DNA of 31,778 nucleotides, taken from NCBI GenBank assembly GCA_905200315.1, contig CAJKKA010000008.1:1-31778 (forward strand), read 5' to 3'. The position numbers were made by a program, and so were the translations under genes. Below the pieces are notes generated by a model. That model saw only the letters and a program-made list of their open reading frames with translations. It was not told the DNA's origin and searched no databases. Below, piece after piece: positions 7,949 to 16,900 of the stretch (positions are counted from its first letter, which is position 1; every line of letters starts with the position of its first letter). The stretch comes from an uncultured Clostridium sp. Its GTDB lineage: Bacteria > Bacillota_A > Clostridia > TANB77 > CAG-508.

Positions 7949-9961
7949 TTACATATTTTCGTCAAAATACTCATTAATTTTTTCTATTAATTGTTTTTTA
8001 GCATCTTCTATTGTTTCGTCTTCCATTTGTGCACCGGCAAGAGTTATATGTCCTCCTCCGCCAAGCTTTTCTAGTATTATTTGAACATTTATATCTCCTA
8101 CAGATCTACCACTTATACATACTTTGTTATTTTCTCTTCCTAAAACAAATGAAGCTGTAATATTAGATATTGTAAGTAATTCATCTGCCGCTTTTGCACA
8201 CATTATTCCAGTATCTTTTTCTTCTTTGTACACTGATATTGCTATTGTATTTTTTATTATTTCTGCATTTTCTACAACTTTTGAAATTGCATTATATGTT
8301 TCAAAGTCACTTTGAAACCATTTTTTTACTTTAATAATATCTATACCACTTTTTCGTAAGTAAGCTGCCGCTTCAAAAGTTCTTACTCCTGTTTTAAATG
8401 TAAAGTTTTTTGTGTCCATCATTATTCCAGCATATAAAGCTTCTACTTCAACATTTTTTAATTTTACATCTTTTTCTGTATATTGTAAAATTTCTGTTAC
8501 AAGCTCTGCAGCTGAAGATGCATATACTTCTTGAAATGTAAGCAGTGCATTTTCTATATAGTCTGTACTTCTTCTGTGGTGGTCTATTATTACTACTTTT
8601 TCAGTTTTTTCTAATAATTCTGGCACTTCTACATAATTTTTTTTATGTGTATCAACAATTATTAGTAATGTTTCAGACGTAATTTTATCTAGTGCTTCGT
8701 TTTTATCTAATATATTTTCTTTATATTCTTCGTCTGTTTTTAAGTATTCCATAAAATTACTTAATGAAAGCCCATAAGTGTTATTTATTACATAAGCTTC
8801 TTTGCCTAAGCTTTTGGATAATCTGTATACACCTAAGCTAGATCCCATAGAATCCATATCTCCGTGTTCATGTCCCATTATCATTACATTTTTGCTATTA
8901 CTTATTAATTCTTCTAATGCATGAGCAAAAACTCTTGCTTTTACTTTGGTTCTTTTTTCTACTTCCGGTGTTACTCCTCCATAAAATTTAAACTTTCCAT
9001 TTGTTTTTACAACAGCTTGGTCTCCGCCTCTTCCAAGAACAATATCCATTGCTGCCAAAGCAGATTCATATTTTTGATAATTGTTTTCTCCTTCATCTGA
9101 TATTGCTATACTTAGTGTTAAATTTAGTCTTCCTTCTATATCTATTTCTTTTATTGAATCTAAAATTCGAAATCTTTCTTCTTGCATTTTTTCTAAATAT
9201 TTATGTTCAAAAATATATACAAAATTATTTCTTTCTGTTTTTATTATTAATCCCTTATTTTCTAAAGCCCATGAATATAACATTTTCTCTAGTTCTGCAA
9301 TTATACGTGGTTTTTCTTCATTAGATATTCTTTGCATTATTTCTTCGTAGTTGTCTACTGTTACTATACCTATACATTGGCTTTCTTCTGCATATTTTTT
9401 GCTTATTTTTAATTGTTCTGTTATATCCACAAAATATAGTATAGCCATATAAGTTTCTTCTTGTTTTTTATTGCTATTTTTAGATTTTACATATTCTCCT
9501 AAAATTTTATATGTTGAACTTCCAATTTCTATTTGTTTTTTTATTTTTCTTGACTTCTCATCTTTGTTATTTTCTATATCTAATTTTATTTCTTTTATTA
9601 AATCTTCTATATAATTTTTTATATCTATATTCGCAAATTCATTTACAAATTTTGAACTTCTCCAAATTATATTTCCATCTGTTTCTACTATTATTAATGG
9701 TAATGGTGAATTTATTAGTGTTTTTTTTGCAGTTGAATCCATTGTTATTAATAATTCTTGTATATGGTTTGAAATTTCTGTGGTTCTTTTATTTTCTGCC
9801 CAACGTGTATACATAAGTATACATATATATAAGATAATACCTGGTATAATTAGTTTGTTATTATATACACAAATAATTATAAATAATACAGCTATTATAA
9901 TTAAATATATTTTTGTTTTCGATACCAAATTGTCAAATATTCCATCTTTATTTTTTGGCAT
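7949..9961 (-). CDS. gdpP: Cyclic-di-AMP phosphodiesterase GdpP (YybT family)
   Basis: Membrane-bound enzyme that hydrolyses c-di-AMP, which controls potassium and osmolyte balance and cell-wall stress. The 670 residues match the family. Two membrane segments (about 17-33 and 36-51) are followed by a PAS-like region (about 75-185) and a degenerate GGDEF domain (about 195-320, GRGGDQAVVK at 310-319). The DHH domain has GHEHGDMDSMG at 363-373, VDTHK at 436-440 and DHH at 460-462. A DHHA1 domain with GGGGH follows near the C-terminus. GAAAGAGGA precedes the ATG. It is the first gene of gdpP-rplI-dnaB, with a good promoter at 9999-10027. Confidence 0.96.
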   Translation of the reverse strand: MPKNKDGIFDNLVSKTKIYLIIIAVLFIIICVYNNKLIIPGIILYICILMYTRWAENKRTTEISNHIQELLITMDSTAKKTLINSPLPLIIVETDGNIIWRSSKFVNEFANIDIKNYIEDLIKEIKLDIENNKDEKSRKIKKQIEIGSSTYKILGEYVKSKNSNKKQEETYMAILYFVDITEQLKISKKYAEESQCIGIVTVDNYEEIMQRISNEEKPRIIAELEKMLYSWALENKGLIIKTERNNFVYIFEHKYLEKMQEERFRILDSIKEIDIEGRLNLTLSIAISDEGENNYQKYESALAAMDIVLGRGGDQAVVKTNGKFKFYGGVTPEVEKRTKVKARVFAHALEELISNSKNVMIMGHEHGDMDSMGSSLGVYRLSKSLGKEAYVINNTYGLSLSNFMEYLKTDEEYKENILDKNEALDKITSETLLIIVDTHKKNYVEVPELLEKTEKVVIIDHHRRSTDYIENALLTFQEVYASSAAELVTEILQYTEKDVKLKNVEVEALYAGIMMDTKNFTFKTGVRTFEAAAYLRKSGIDIIKVKKWFQSDFETYNAISKVVENAEIIKNTIAISVYKEEKDTGIMCAKAADELLTISNITASFVLGRENNKVCISGRSVGDINVQIILEKLGGGGHITLAGAQMEDETIEDAKKQLIEKINEYFDENM

Positions 9962-9998
9962 AAATAATCCTCTTTCTTCCGATTTTTTTATCTATACT

Positions 9999-10027
9999 AT
10001 TTTACATAAAAAAGCTTATTTTGTCAA
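9999..10027 (-). promoter_or_regulatory. Sigma-A-type promoter for gdpP-rplI-dnaB
   Basis: TTGACA, 17-base spacer, TAAAAT on the minus strand, 38 bases before the gdpP ATG. The adjacent hairpin repeat at 10036-10058 lies just upstream. Confidence 0.8.
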
Positions 10028-10035
10028 TAAGAAAA

Positions 10036-10058
10036 GGAGGCCCTGTGACCACCCTTAC
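10036..10058 (+). repeat. Interspersed repeat, CTGTGACCACCC type
   Basis: GGAGGCCCTGTGACCACCCT followed by TAC. A close copy is at 11651-11672. Both lie just past the 3' end of a pilin-like gene. Confidence 0.7.
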
Positions 10059-10081
10059 ATCTATAAAAATTATCTCTTTTT

Positions 10082-11311
10082 TTAATCTTGTACATACATT
10101 TCGTATATACCTCCACCTTCATTAAAATACAATCTTAATTTTGTTGCGTCTTTTGGAATATCTAGTATTTTTGTATTATCTCTAAAATCATTACCTTTTA
10201 ATATTTTATCACTTGAATCATAAAAATGATACATTTTATATGAAGTTTCATATTTAATTAGTAATTTTTTTCCCCACGCAGAAGAATCTACAGACATATA
10301 CGTATTTTTAACATTTCCTCCTGGAAATAATGTTTTTTCATTTCCATCATATGCATTTTTACCAACAGCTTCGCTAGATGTACATTCTTTATTTTTATTA
10401 TATACATATTCCGTTCTTCCATCTTTGTATTTATTTATTACATTTTTTATTCCACTCGATGTTATCATTGGAAATTCGAGTTCTTGACTTATCATGTCTT
10501 TTGTTTCTATTTCAATTGTATTTGATTTTGTAATCCCTGCATATCTATCTACTGTCATTACATATATACTATATTTTGTAGCAATATTTAAGTCTTCTAT
10601 AATACTTGGTTTTGTTGTATATAATTTTTTTACTTCACCATTTACTACAACAAAATATGCAACAATATCATTTTCTTCATATCCATCTTTATAGTTAATA
10701 TTCATATTAAAATTCGCAGTTTCTCCACCTATTTCTCCAGCTGATATCTCTATATTATTTATAATTGAACTTCCGTTAATAATATTATCTGATACTTGTT
10801 TTCCATCAATACTTGCTAATTGAAACTTGTTATTAATTTCAAATACATACTTATAATCTTTTAATTTTGTTAATATTGACGTTGCATCTCCTATATCTAC
10901 TTTTGCTAAACTTCCAACTTCAACATTTTTCTTTTTTACGTATTCAATTTCACTATCTTCATCTAATTCATCTGCAAGTTCTTGTAAGGTAGGCATTCTT
11001 TTTTTAATAGTATAACTATCAATTTGTACATTAGTTATTTTCAAACTAAGTTTTTCTGCTGCAGATTCTTTGTTCGTTTCTTCACTTGCAGTATTTGCTT
11101 TTTTTATTATTCCATTTTCCCCAATTACCATGTTTAATGTTACACCCGTAAGGATTAATAAAACAATTATTGTTATTATTAGGGCAATTAGGGTGATACC
11201 AAAATTAGATTTTATCACCTGTAGGGGTTGTGCGTCCTTAGGGCGACCCGTTTTATTGTCTTTTTCTATTTTCAAAAATGTATAATAATATTTTGATATC
11301 TCATTTGACAT
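10082..11311 (-). CDS. Pilin-like surface protein, N-terminus frame-broken
   Basis: A hydrophobic segment GITLIALIITIIVLLILTGV, followed by NGIIKKA, matches the type IV pilin-like N-terminus common in gut Clostridia. Cleavage would follow the Gly of KSNFG. The Glu normally at +5 of true pilins is Ala here. The rest is an external domain with Fn3-like stretches (about 190-275) and no family I can name. The ATG at 11311 has no Shine-Dalgarno site. The properly preceded ATG is at 11499 in another frame (see 11398-11499). The residues KTGRPKDAQPLQV just before the hydrophobic segment are encoded by an interspersed repeat. It has its own promoter at 11547-11575. Role is inferred: surface or pilus-associated protein. 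Confidence 0.75.
   Translation of the reverse strand: MSNEISKYYYTFLKIEKDNKTGRPKDAQPLQVIKSNFGITLIALIITIIVLLILTGVTLNMVIGENGIIKKANTASEETNKESAAEKLSLKITNVQIDSYTIKKRMPTLQELADELDEDSEIEYVKKKNVEVGSLAKVDIGDATSILTKLKDYKYVFEINNKFQLASIDGKQVSDNIINGSSIINNIEISAGEIGGETANFNMNINYKDGYEENDIVAYFVVVNGEVKKLYTTKPSIIEDLNIATKYSIYVMTVDRYAGITKSNTIEIETKDMISQELEFPMITSSGIKNVINKYKDGRTEYVYNKNKECTSSEAVGKNAYDGNEKTLFPGGNVKNTYMSVDSSAWGKKLLIKYETSYKMYHFYDSSDKILKGNDFRDNTKILDIPKDATKLRLYFNEGGGIYEMYVQD
11219..11250 (-). repeat. Interspersed hairpin repeat inside the pilin-like coding sequence
   Basis: Inverted copy of the GGGTCG type, read as ACGGGTCGCCCTAAGGACGC then ACAACCCCTACAG. It is translated in frame as TGRPKDAQPLQ just before the pilin-like hydrophobic segment. 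Confidence 0.88.
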
Positions 11312-11340
11312 TGGTTTATTTATATATTTATATTTTGATT

Positions 11341-11377
11341 GCGGGTCGTCGGGGACGCCGACCCCTACAACGTTTGA
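11341..11377 (+). repeat. Interspersed hairpin repeat, GGGTCG type
   Basis: GCGGGTCGTCGGGGACGCCG then ACCCCTACAACGTTTGA. It lies in the 5' part of the pilin-like gene, upstream of the ATG at 11311. Confidence 0.88.
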
Positions 11378-11397
11378 TTTACGTTTGTCGAATGTTA

Positions 11398-11499
11398 TTA
11401 TATTATTTCTATTTTGATTTTTCTTAGGTGGACAGAGGTATCCGCCCCTACAGCTTTTAATTTAAACTTTTCCATTGTTTTAATATTGTATTTTTTCAT
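11398..11499 (-). pseudogene. Detached 5' end of the pilin-like gene (probable frameshift)
   Basis: An ATG at 11499 has AAGGAGAGAAAACAA in front, the same arrangement as the start of the neighbouring pilin-like gene at 13568. It reads MKKYNIKTMEKFKLKAVGAD and then 13 more residues, and stops at 11398. The frame of the 10082-11311 gene is open from about 11457 but holds no usable start until 11311. The two frames overlap over 11398-11457, so one base gained or lost there would join them. The T5 run at 11418-11422 is a candidate site. Either the gene is broken, it uses slippage, or the assembly has an error. Confidence 0.65.
11427..11453 (+). repeat. Interspersed hairpin repeat, GGGCGGAC type
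   Basis: GGTGGACAGAGGTATCCGCC then CCTACAG, third repeat within 240 bases in the 5' end of the pilin-like gene. Confidence 0.8.
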
Positions 11500-11546
11500 T
11501 TGTTTTCTCTCCTTATTAATGCTTTTCAACATTATTCTCTGATTTT

Positions 11547-11575
11547 ATTGTACATAATTTTTTATGTTTAGTCAA
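11547..11575 (-). promoter_or_regulatory. Promoter with palindromic operator, pilin-like gene 1
   Basis: TTGACT, a 17-base spacer, TACAAT on the minus strand. The spacer carries the palindrome ACATAA-N4-TTATGT (11552-11567). The same promoter and palindrome stand before the other pilin-like gene (13617-13645). Confidence 0.85.
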
Positions 11576-11592
11576 TATTCAATTTATTTAAA

Positions 11593-11626
11593 GCCACACG
11601 GGCGGACAGAGGCATCCTTCCCTACA
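11593..11626 (+). repeat. Interspersed hairpin repeat, GGGCGGAC type
   Basis: GCCACACGGGCGGACAGAGG then CATCCTTCCCTACA. It carries the longer GCCACACGGG lead also seen at 22870 and, altered, at 29398. Confidence 0.75.
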
Positions 11627-11650
11627 TATAAAATAAAAATATAAAGAAAA

Positions 11651-11672
11651 GGCAGCCTGTGACCACCCTTAC
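11651..11672 (+). repeat. Interspersed repeat, CTGTGACCACCC type
   Basis: GGCAGCCTGTGACCACCCTT then AC, close copy of 10036-10058. It lies directly beyond the 3' end of the LamG-type pilin-like gene. Confidence 0.7.
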
Positions 11673-11675
11673 CTC

Positions 11676-13568
11676 TTATTCTTTTATTCCAAATCTTGCT
11701 TTATCTATTTCATAGTTGTGTTTTATTTCTTCTTCGGTTAAACATCTATTGTATATTCTTACTGAATATACTTTCATATTAAACCTCTCTTCAGTGCTTC
11801 CTGTAGTATCATTTGTTCCTTCAGGATCTACTGCTATTGCAAATACTGTCGACGAATTTGGATTTCCAATACTGCCAGTATAATTCGCCTTATATTTTGT
11901 ACCATTTTCACTAAAGTACATTTCTGTCCCATTAAATCCTGTTGACATTGAATATAATTTATTTTTTATTATTTCATTTTCACTAACTATATATTTATAT
12001 CCAGATACATATATCTCATTGCTATTTTTACGCTTTCTATTTTTATAAATTCCAATTCCACCACTTTGCACATTCGCTAAAAAATATTGAGTTTTGTCAT
12101 CAACTATATTCAGTGGTTCTGCAACGATTTCTATTGTCATATTGCTATTATAGTAATATCCCACATTTACCCAATCATTTATTCCATCTAGTATTAATGA
12201 ATTTTCTGTCCATCCGCTTTCTAATGTATTATTTACATTTTTTAAACTCGCATTGGTTGTTCCTGCTAAGTTTTGCCATATTGCTGTTCTTTTGCTATGT
12301 CCATATTTTGTATTCTTTTCTGCATCTAATAGACTTACCAATCCATTTGTTACATATTCTGGCGTTTTAATATCTGGCTTTTCTTTTATATTAAATCTTT
12401 TTTTATCATTTTCATAATTTTGCTTTACTTCTTCTTGTGTTAAACATCTATCATATATTCTTACTGAATATACCTCCATATTAGTTCTTGTTTCCCCTTC
12501 AAGTAAATCTTCAATCGTTCCATTTGGATTTGTACCTAATACAAACATTGTATCATTTTCTGGACCTTTTAATATTATTGTATTTTTTATATTTGTATAT
12601 TTTTCATTTTCATTAAAATACATCTTTTGATTATCTATACCTGTTGACATTGAATATATTTGATTTATTTTTATCTCTTGATCATTTGATACTTTTTTAT
12701 AATCAGAAGTATATATATCTCCAGTATTAAAATCTCTTTTATCTTTTATTATAGAAATACCACCATTTTGTAAATTATCAATATAATATTGACCTTTTCC
12801 AATAGAAACATCCAAAGGCTTTGCACAAATTTCTATAGTCATATTTTCACTATAAAAATATCCCATTTTTACCCAATCATTTATTCCATCTAGTATTAAT
12901 GAATTTTCTGTCCATCCGCTTTCAGTTGTAAAATTAATATTTTGCAATTGTCCATCCATACTATTCTTTATATCTTCATCTTCTATTAAGTTCTCCCATA
13001 TATTACTCTTTTCATTGTGTCCACTTTTTGTATTTTGTTTTCCATCATATAGTACTTTTAGTCCATCTTCTACATATCCTAATGTTTTACTATCTTCTTC
13101 TTTTTCTTCTTTATCAATTTTAGATATTATTTTTAAAGTTTTATCTATTTTAAATATATATCCTTTATATGTTACAAGTGCATGTGTTGGATTTTCTACA
13201 TCTGTTATTTCTGTTGATGTCTGTTCACTAATGTATTCTATTTTTTCTACATCTTCTTTTTCTTTTAATCTATCTAAATCTTTTATTTTAGTATCTCTTT
13301 TTTCTACAGAAATTATTTCTGTTTTTATATCTAATAGCATTAAATTCAAACTTTCTTCTGCTTCTGAATAATTTGTTTTTTCTTTTGAAATTTGTGCTTT
13401 ATTAAAAATTCCATTATCTCCTAATGTTAAGCTTAAAGTTATTCCTGCTAAAATTAACAATATTATTATTGTTATAACAAGTGCGACTAATGTTATTGCG
13501 GAATTGGAGGTTGAACGTTGGTATTTTGATGTTGGAATATTTGATTCATTTTTATTTATATTTTTCAT
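11676..13568 (-). CDS. Pilin-like surface protein with two LamG-type domains
   Basis: The start is the ATG at 13568 with AAGGAGAAAAAACAA upstream (630 residues). The longer frame from 13625 would begin in the promoter. A short leader is followed by AITLVALVITIIILLILAGI and then NGIFNKA, the pilin-like hydrophobic N-terminus, again without Glu at +5. Two tandem domains of about 200 residues follow, starting near GLKVLYDGKQ and GLVSLLDAEK. Each has the SGWTENSLILDGINDWV block and the YSVRIYDRCLTQEE-type ending of concanavalin-like LamG domains, which often bind glycans. Inferred role: surface adhesin. The XRE gene is transcribed divergently from the same intergenic region. Leader codons for KYQRSTSNSA coincide with a GGTTGGA-type repeat. 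Confidence 0.85.
   Translation of the reverse strand: MKNINKNESNIPTSKYQRSTSNSAITLVALVITIIILLILAGITLSLTLGDNGIFNKAQISKEKTNYSEAEESLNLMLLDIKTEIISVEKRDTKIKDLDRLKEKEDVEKIEYISEQTSTEITDVENPTHALVTYKGYIFKIDKTLKIISKIDKEEKEEDSKTLGYVEDGLKVLYDGKQNTKSGHNEKSNIWENLIEDEDIKNSMDGQLQNINFTTESGWTENSLILDGINDWVKMGYFYSENMTIEICAKPLDVSIGKGQYYIDNLQNGGISIIKDKRDFNTGDIYTSDYKKVSNDQEIKINQIYSMSTGIDNQKMYFNENEKYTNIKNTIILKGPENDTMFVLGTNPNGTIEDLLEGETRTNMEVYSVRIYDRCLTQEEVKQNYENDKKRFNIKEKPDIKTPEYVTNGLVSLLDAEKNTKYGHSKRTAIWQNLAGTTNASLKNVNNTLESGWTENSLILDGINDWVNVGYYYNSNMTIEIVAEPLNIVDDKTQYFLANVQSGGIGIYKNRKRKNSNEIYVSGYKYIVSENEIIKNKLYSMSTGFNGTEMYFSENGTKYKANYTGSIGNPNSSTVFAIAVDPEGTNDTTGSTEERFNMKVYSVRIYNRCLTEEEIKHNYEIDKARFGIKE
12166..12923 (-). 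repeat. Tandem LamG-domain duplication, 702-bp period
   Basis: A 56-bp block is identical at 12166-12221 and 12868-12923, exactly 702 bp (234 codons) apart, inside two otherwise diverged domains. Confidence 0.9.
13500..13530 (-). repeat. GGTTGGA-type short repeat inside the prepilin leader
   Basis: On the plus strand, GGAATTGGAGGTTGAACGTT then GGTATTTTGAT. This resembles the intergenic TTGGAGGTTGGA-type repeats at 2568, 4605 and 17668. It is translated as part of the leader before the hydrophobic pilin-like segment. Confidence 0.5.
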
Positions 13569-13616
13569 TTGTTTTTTCTCCTTTTTAATGTTTTTATAAC
13601 ATTGTTCTCTAATTTT

Positions 13617-13645
13617 ATTGTACATAATTTTTTATGTTTCGTCAA
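13617..13645 (-). promoter_or_regulatory. Promoter with palindromic operator, pilin-like gene 2
   Basis: TTGACG, a 17-base spacer, TACAAT on the minus strand. The spacer carries ACATAA-N4-TTATGT (13622-13637). A second, one-mismatch copy (ACATAA-N4-TTGTGT) lies 25 bp away at 13647-13662, toward the divergent XRE gene. Confidence 0.85.
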
Positions 13646-13725
13646 TACATAAAAAATTGTGTATTTCGCTCTTTATTACGGCTTACTCTGTTATTATTAA
13701 TTTATTATTATTTATTAATTTGGCG

Positions 13726-13974
13726 GTGATTAATATTAGATTTCATAGATTAAAAGATTTAAGAGAAGATAACGATAAATTTCAAAAAGATGTTGCCGAA
13801 ATTTTAAGAATTTCTCAGCAGTATTATTCTGAATATGAACTTGGGAATAGAACTATTCCTACTGAATTATTAATTAAACTTGCTCTTTATTATAATACAA
13901 GCCTTGATTATATTGTTGGTTTAACAGATGATTCTAAACCTTATAAACGAAAAAATAGTAAAAATGTTGGTTAA
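13726..13974 (+). CDS. Small XRE-family (Cro/cI-type) HTH regulator
   Basis: Nearly the whole protein is one helix-turn-helix domain: RFHRLKDLREDNDKFQKDVA, then ILRISQQYYSEYELGNRTIP, then LALYYNTSLDYIVGLTDDSK. These are typical of small DNA-binding repressors. The frame extends back to 13618, but those residues are hydrophobic and unlike the family. Start choices are TTG 13720, GTG 13726, or ATT 13735. A GGCGGTGA site at 13722-13729 best fits ATT 13735, giving MRFHRLKDLRED; I report the GTG conservatively (82 residues). It is divergent from the LamG-type pilin-like gene, so it may bind the palindromes there. That is inference. Confidence 0.85.
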   Translation: MINIRFHRLKDLREDNDKFQKDVAEILRISQQYYSEYELGNRTIPTELLIKLALYYNTSLDYIVGLTDDSKPYKRKNSKNVG

Positions 13975-13991
13975 ACATTTTTACTATTTTT
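13951..13991. terminator. Bidirectional terminator between the XRE gene and rpoC
   Basis: 18-base arms AAAAATAGTAAAAATGTT and AACATTTTTACTATTTTT form a perfect inverted repeat with T runs on either strand. The left arm encodes the last residues of the XRE protein, whose TAA (13972-13974) is in the loop. It would end both convergent transcripts. Confidence 0.92.
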
Positions 13992-13997
13992 TTATTT

Positions 13998-16900
13998 TTA
14001 TTCTGCTGTCTCTATATTTGTTGTTTCTTCTAATTCTTGCTCTGTGTTGATTTTTATTTCTTTGTATTTGTCCATTCCTGTTCCTGCTGGTATTAATTTT
14101 CCTATTATTACGTTTTCTTTTAGTCCTTCTAAGTCATCTACTTTTCCTTTTATTGCAGCTTCTGTTAATACTCTTGTTGTTTCTTGGAATGATGCTGCTG
14201 ATAAGAAACTTTCTGTAGCAAGTGCTGCTTTTGTTATTCCAAGTAGTACTCTTTTTCCTGTTGCTGGTCTAAGTCCTTTTTCTTCTGCATCTTTGTTTTT
14301 GCCTTCAAATTCGTACATATCTATTAATGCTCCTGGGAACATATCTGTATCTCCATTATCTTCGACTCTTACTTTTTTAAGCATTTGTCTACCTATTACT
14401 TCAACGTGTTTATCGTTTATATCAACACCTTGGTTTCTGTATACTTTTTGTACTTCTTGTACTAGGTATGTGTAAACTCCTTCTGCACCTTTTATTAATA
14501 ATATGTCATTTGGATTTATTGATCCTTCTGTTAATGGATCTCCAGCCTCTACCATGTCTCCGTCTTCTACTTTTAATTTTGAACCAAATGGTATTGTGTA
14601 TGATTTAGAATTATCGTCTGATGTTATTATTACTTCTTTTTTCTTCTTGTCTTCTGAAATTTTAACTCTACCATCTATTTCTGTAATTATTGCTAATCCC
14701 TTTGGTTTTCTAGCTTCGAATAGCTCTTCAACCCTTGGAAGACCTTGAGTGATATCTGCAACACCTGCAACACCACCAGAGTGAATAGTTCTCATAGTAA
14801 GCTGTGTTCCTGGCTCACCTATTGATTGTGCTGCTATAATTCCTACAGCTTCACCAATATTTACCATTTCACGTCTTGCAAGTCCCATACCATAACATTT
14901 TTGACATACACCGTGTTTTGATCTACATCCAAGTACTGAACGTACTTTAACTTTTTCTATTCCTGCTGCAACTATTTTATCTGCAATATCATCTGTTATC
15001 ATTGTTTTTGTATCTACTAATATTTCTCCTGTTTTTGGATCTTTTAAGTCTTCTATTACAAATCTTCCAATTAGTCTTTCATGCAATTTTTCAATTACTT
15101 GATTTCCTTCTTTTATGTCACACAATACTATTCCATCGTGACTTCCACAGTCGTGCTCTCTAACTATTATGTCTTGTGAAACATCAACTAGTCTTCTTGT
15201 TAGGTATCCTGAATCAGCTGTTCTTAAAGCTGTATCTGAAAGTCCTTTACGAGCTCCATGGGCTGAAATAAAGTATTCTAGTGGATCTAGTCCTTCAGCG
15301 AAAGATGCTTTAATTGGAATTTCAACGGCTTTACCTGTTGTACTTGCCATAAGTCCACGCATACCAGCGATTTGTCTCAATTGGTTCATGTTACCTCTGG
15401 CTCCAGATTTAACCATCATAAATACTGGGTTTAAGTCATCGAAGTTTTCTTCCATGGCCTTACTAACATCTTTAGTTGCTTGCTCCCATACTGAAATAAC
15501 TGCTTGATATCTTTCGTCGTTTGTTATAAGACCTCTTGCATATTGTTTTCTTATTGTTTCTACTTTTTTATCTGCTTCTGCTAATATTTCTTTTTTAGCT
15601 GGTGGTACTTTAACATCTGCCATAGAATATGTAACACCTGCAAGCGTAGAATATTTATATCCCATTGATTTAATATAATCTAAAACTTCTGCTGCTTCTG
15701 ATAGACCATGTTTTCTAATTACTCTTTCTACTATGTCTCCCATATTTTTCTTCATTATAGGGAAATTAATTTCGTATTGGAACGGATCTTCTTTTCTATC
15801 TATAAATCCTAAATCTTGTGGTATTCCTTGATTGTATAAAATTCTTCCAACACTTGTTTCTATTTTTTTAGTTTTTAATTCTCCATCTATTTCCTTTGTT
15901 ACTCTAACAAATATTTTTGCATGGATTCCAACATCGTGGTTTTCATATGCCATTATTGCTTCTTCAGGGTCTTTGAAGTATTTTCCTTCTCCTAGTTCTC
16001 CATCCAATGTCATTGTTAAGTAGTAGCTTCCTAGAATCATATCTAGACCTGGAACTGTTACTGGTTTACCATCTTGTGGTTTTAATAAGTTGTTTACTGA
16101 AAGCATTAAGAATCTTGCTTCTGCTTGTGCTTCTGGTGTTAATGGTAAGTGAATAGCCATTTGGTCACCATCGAAGTCAGCATTGAAAGCTGTACATACC
16201 AATGGGTGAAGTTTTATTGCTCTACCTTCTACTAAAACTGGTTCAAATGCTTGAATACCAAGTCTATGAAGTGTAGGCGCACGGTTTAACATTACTGGGT
16301 GGTCTTTTATAACTTCTTCTAATATTCCCCATACTTCTGGTCTTAATCTTTCTACCATTCTCTTAGCATTTTTTATGTTGTGTGCTAATCCTCTTTCAAC
16401 TAATTCTTTCATTACAAATGGTTTGAATAATTCAACAGCCATTTCTTTTGGAACACCACATTGGTATATTTTAAGTTCTGGACCAACAACGATAACTGAA
16501 CGTCCAGAGTAGTCAACTCTTTTTCCTAGTAAGTTTTGACGGAATCTACCTTGTTTTCCTTTTAGCATGTCTGATAAAGATTTAAGTGCTCTATTTCCTG
16601 CTCCTGTAACTGGTCTTCCACGTCTACTATTATCTATAAGTGCATCTACAGATTCTTGTAACATTCTTTTTTCGTTTCTTACAATTATTTCTGGAGCTCC
16701 TAATTCTAATAGTCTTTTTAATCTGTTATTTCTATTTATAACTCTTCTATATAAATCGTTTAAGTCTGATGTAGCAAATCTACCACCATCTAATTGTACC
16801 ATTGGTCTTAATTCTGGTGGAATAACTGGTACTACATTCATTATCATCCATTCTGGTCTGTTTCCAGAAAGTCTAAATGCTTCTACTGTATCTAATCTTT

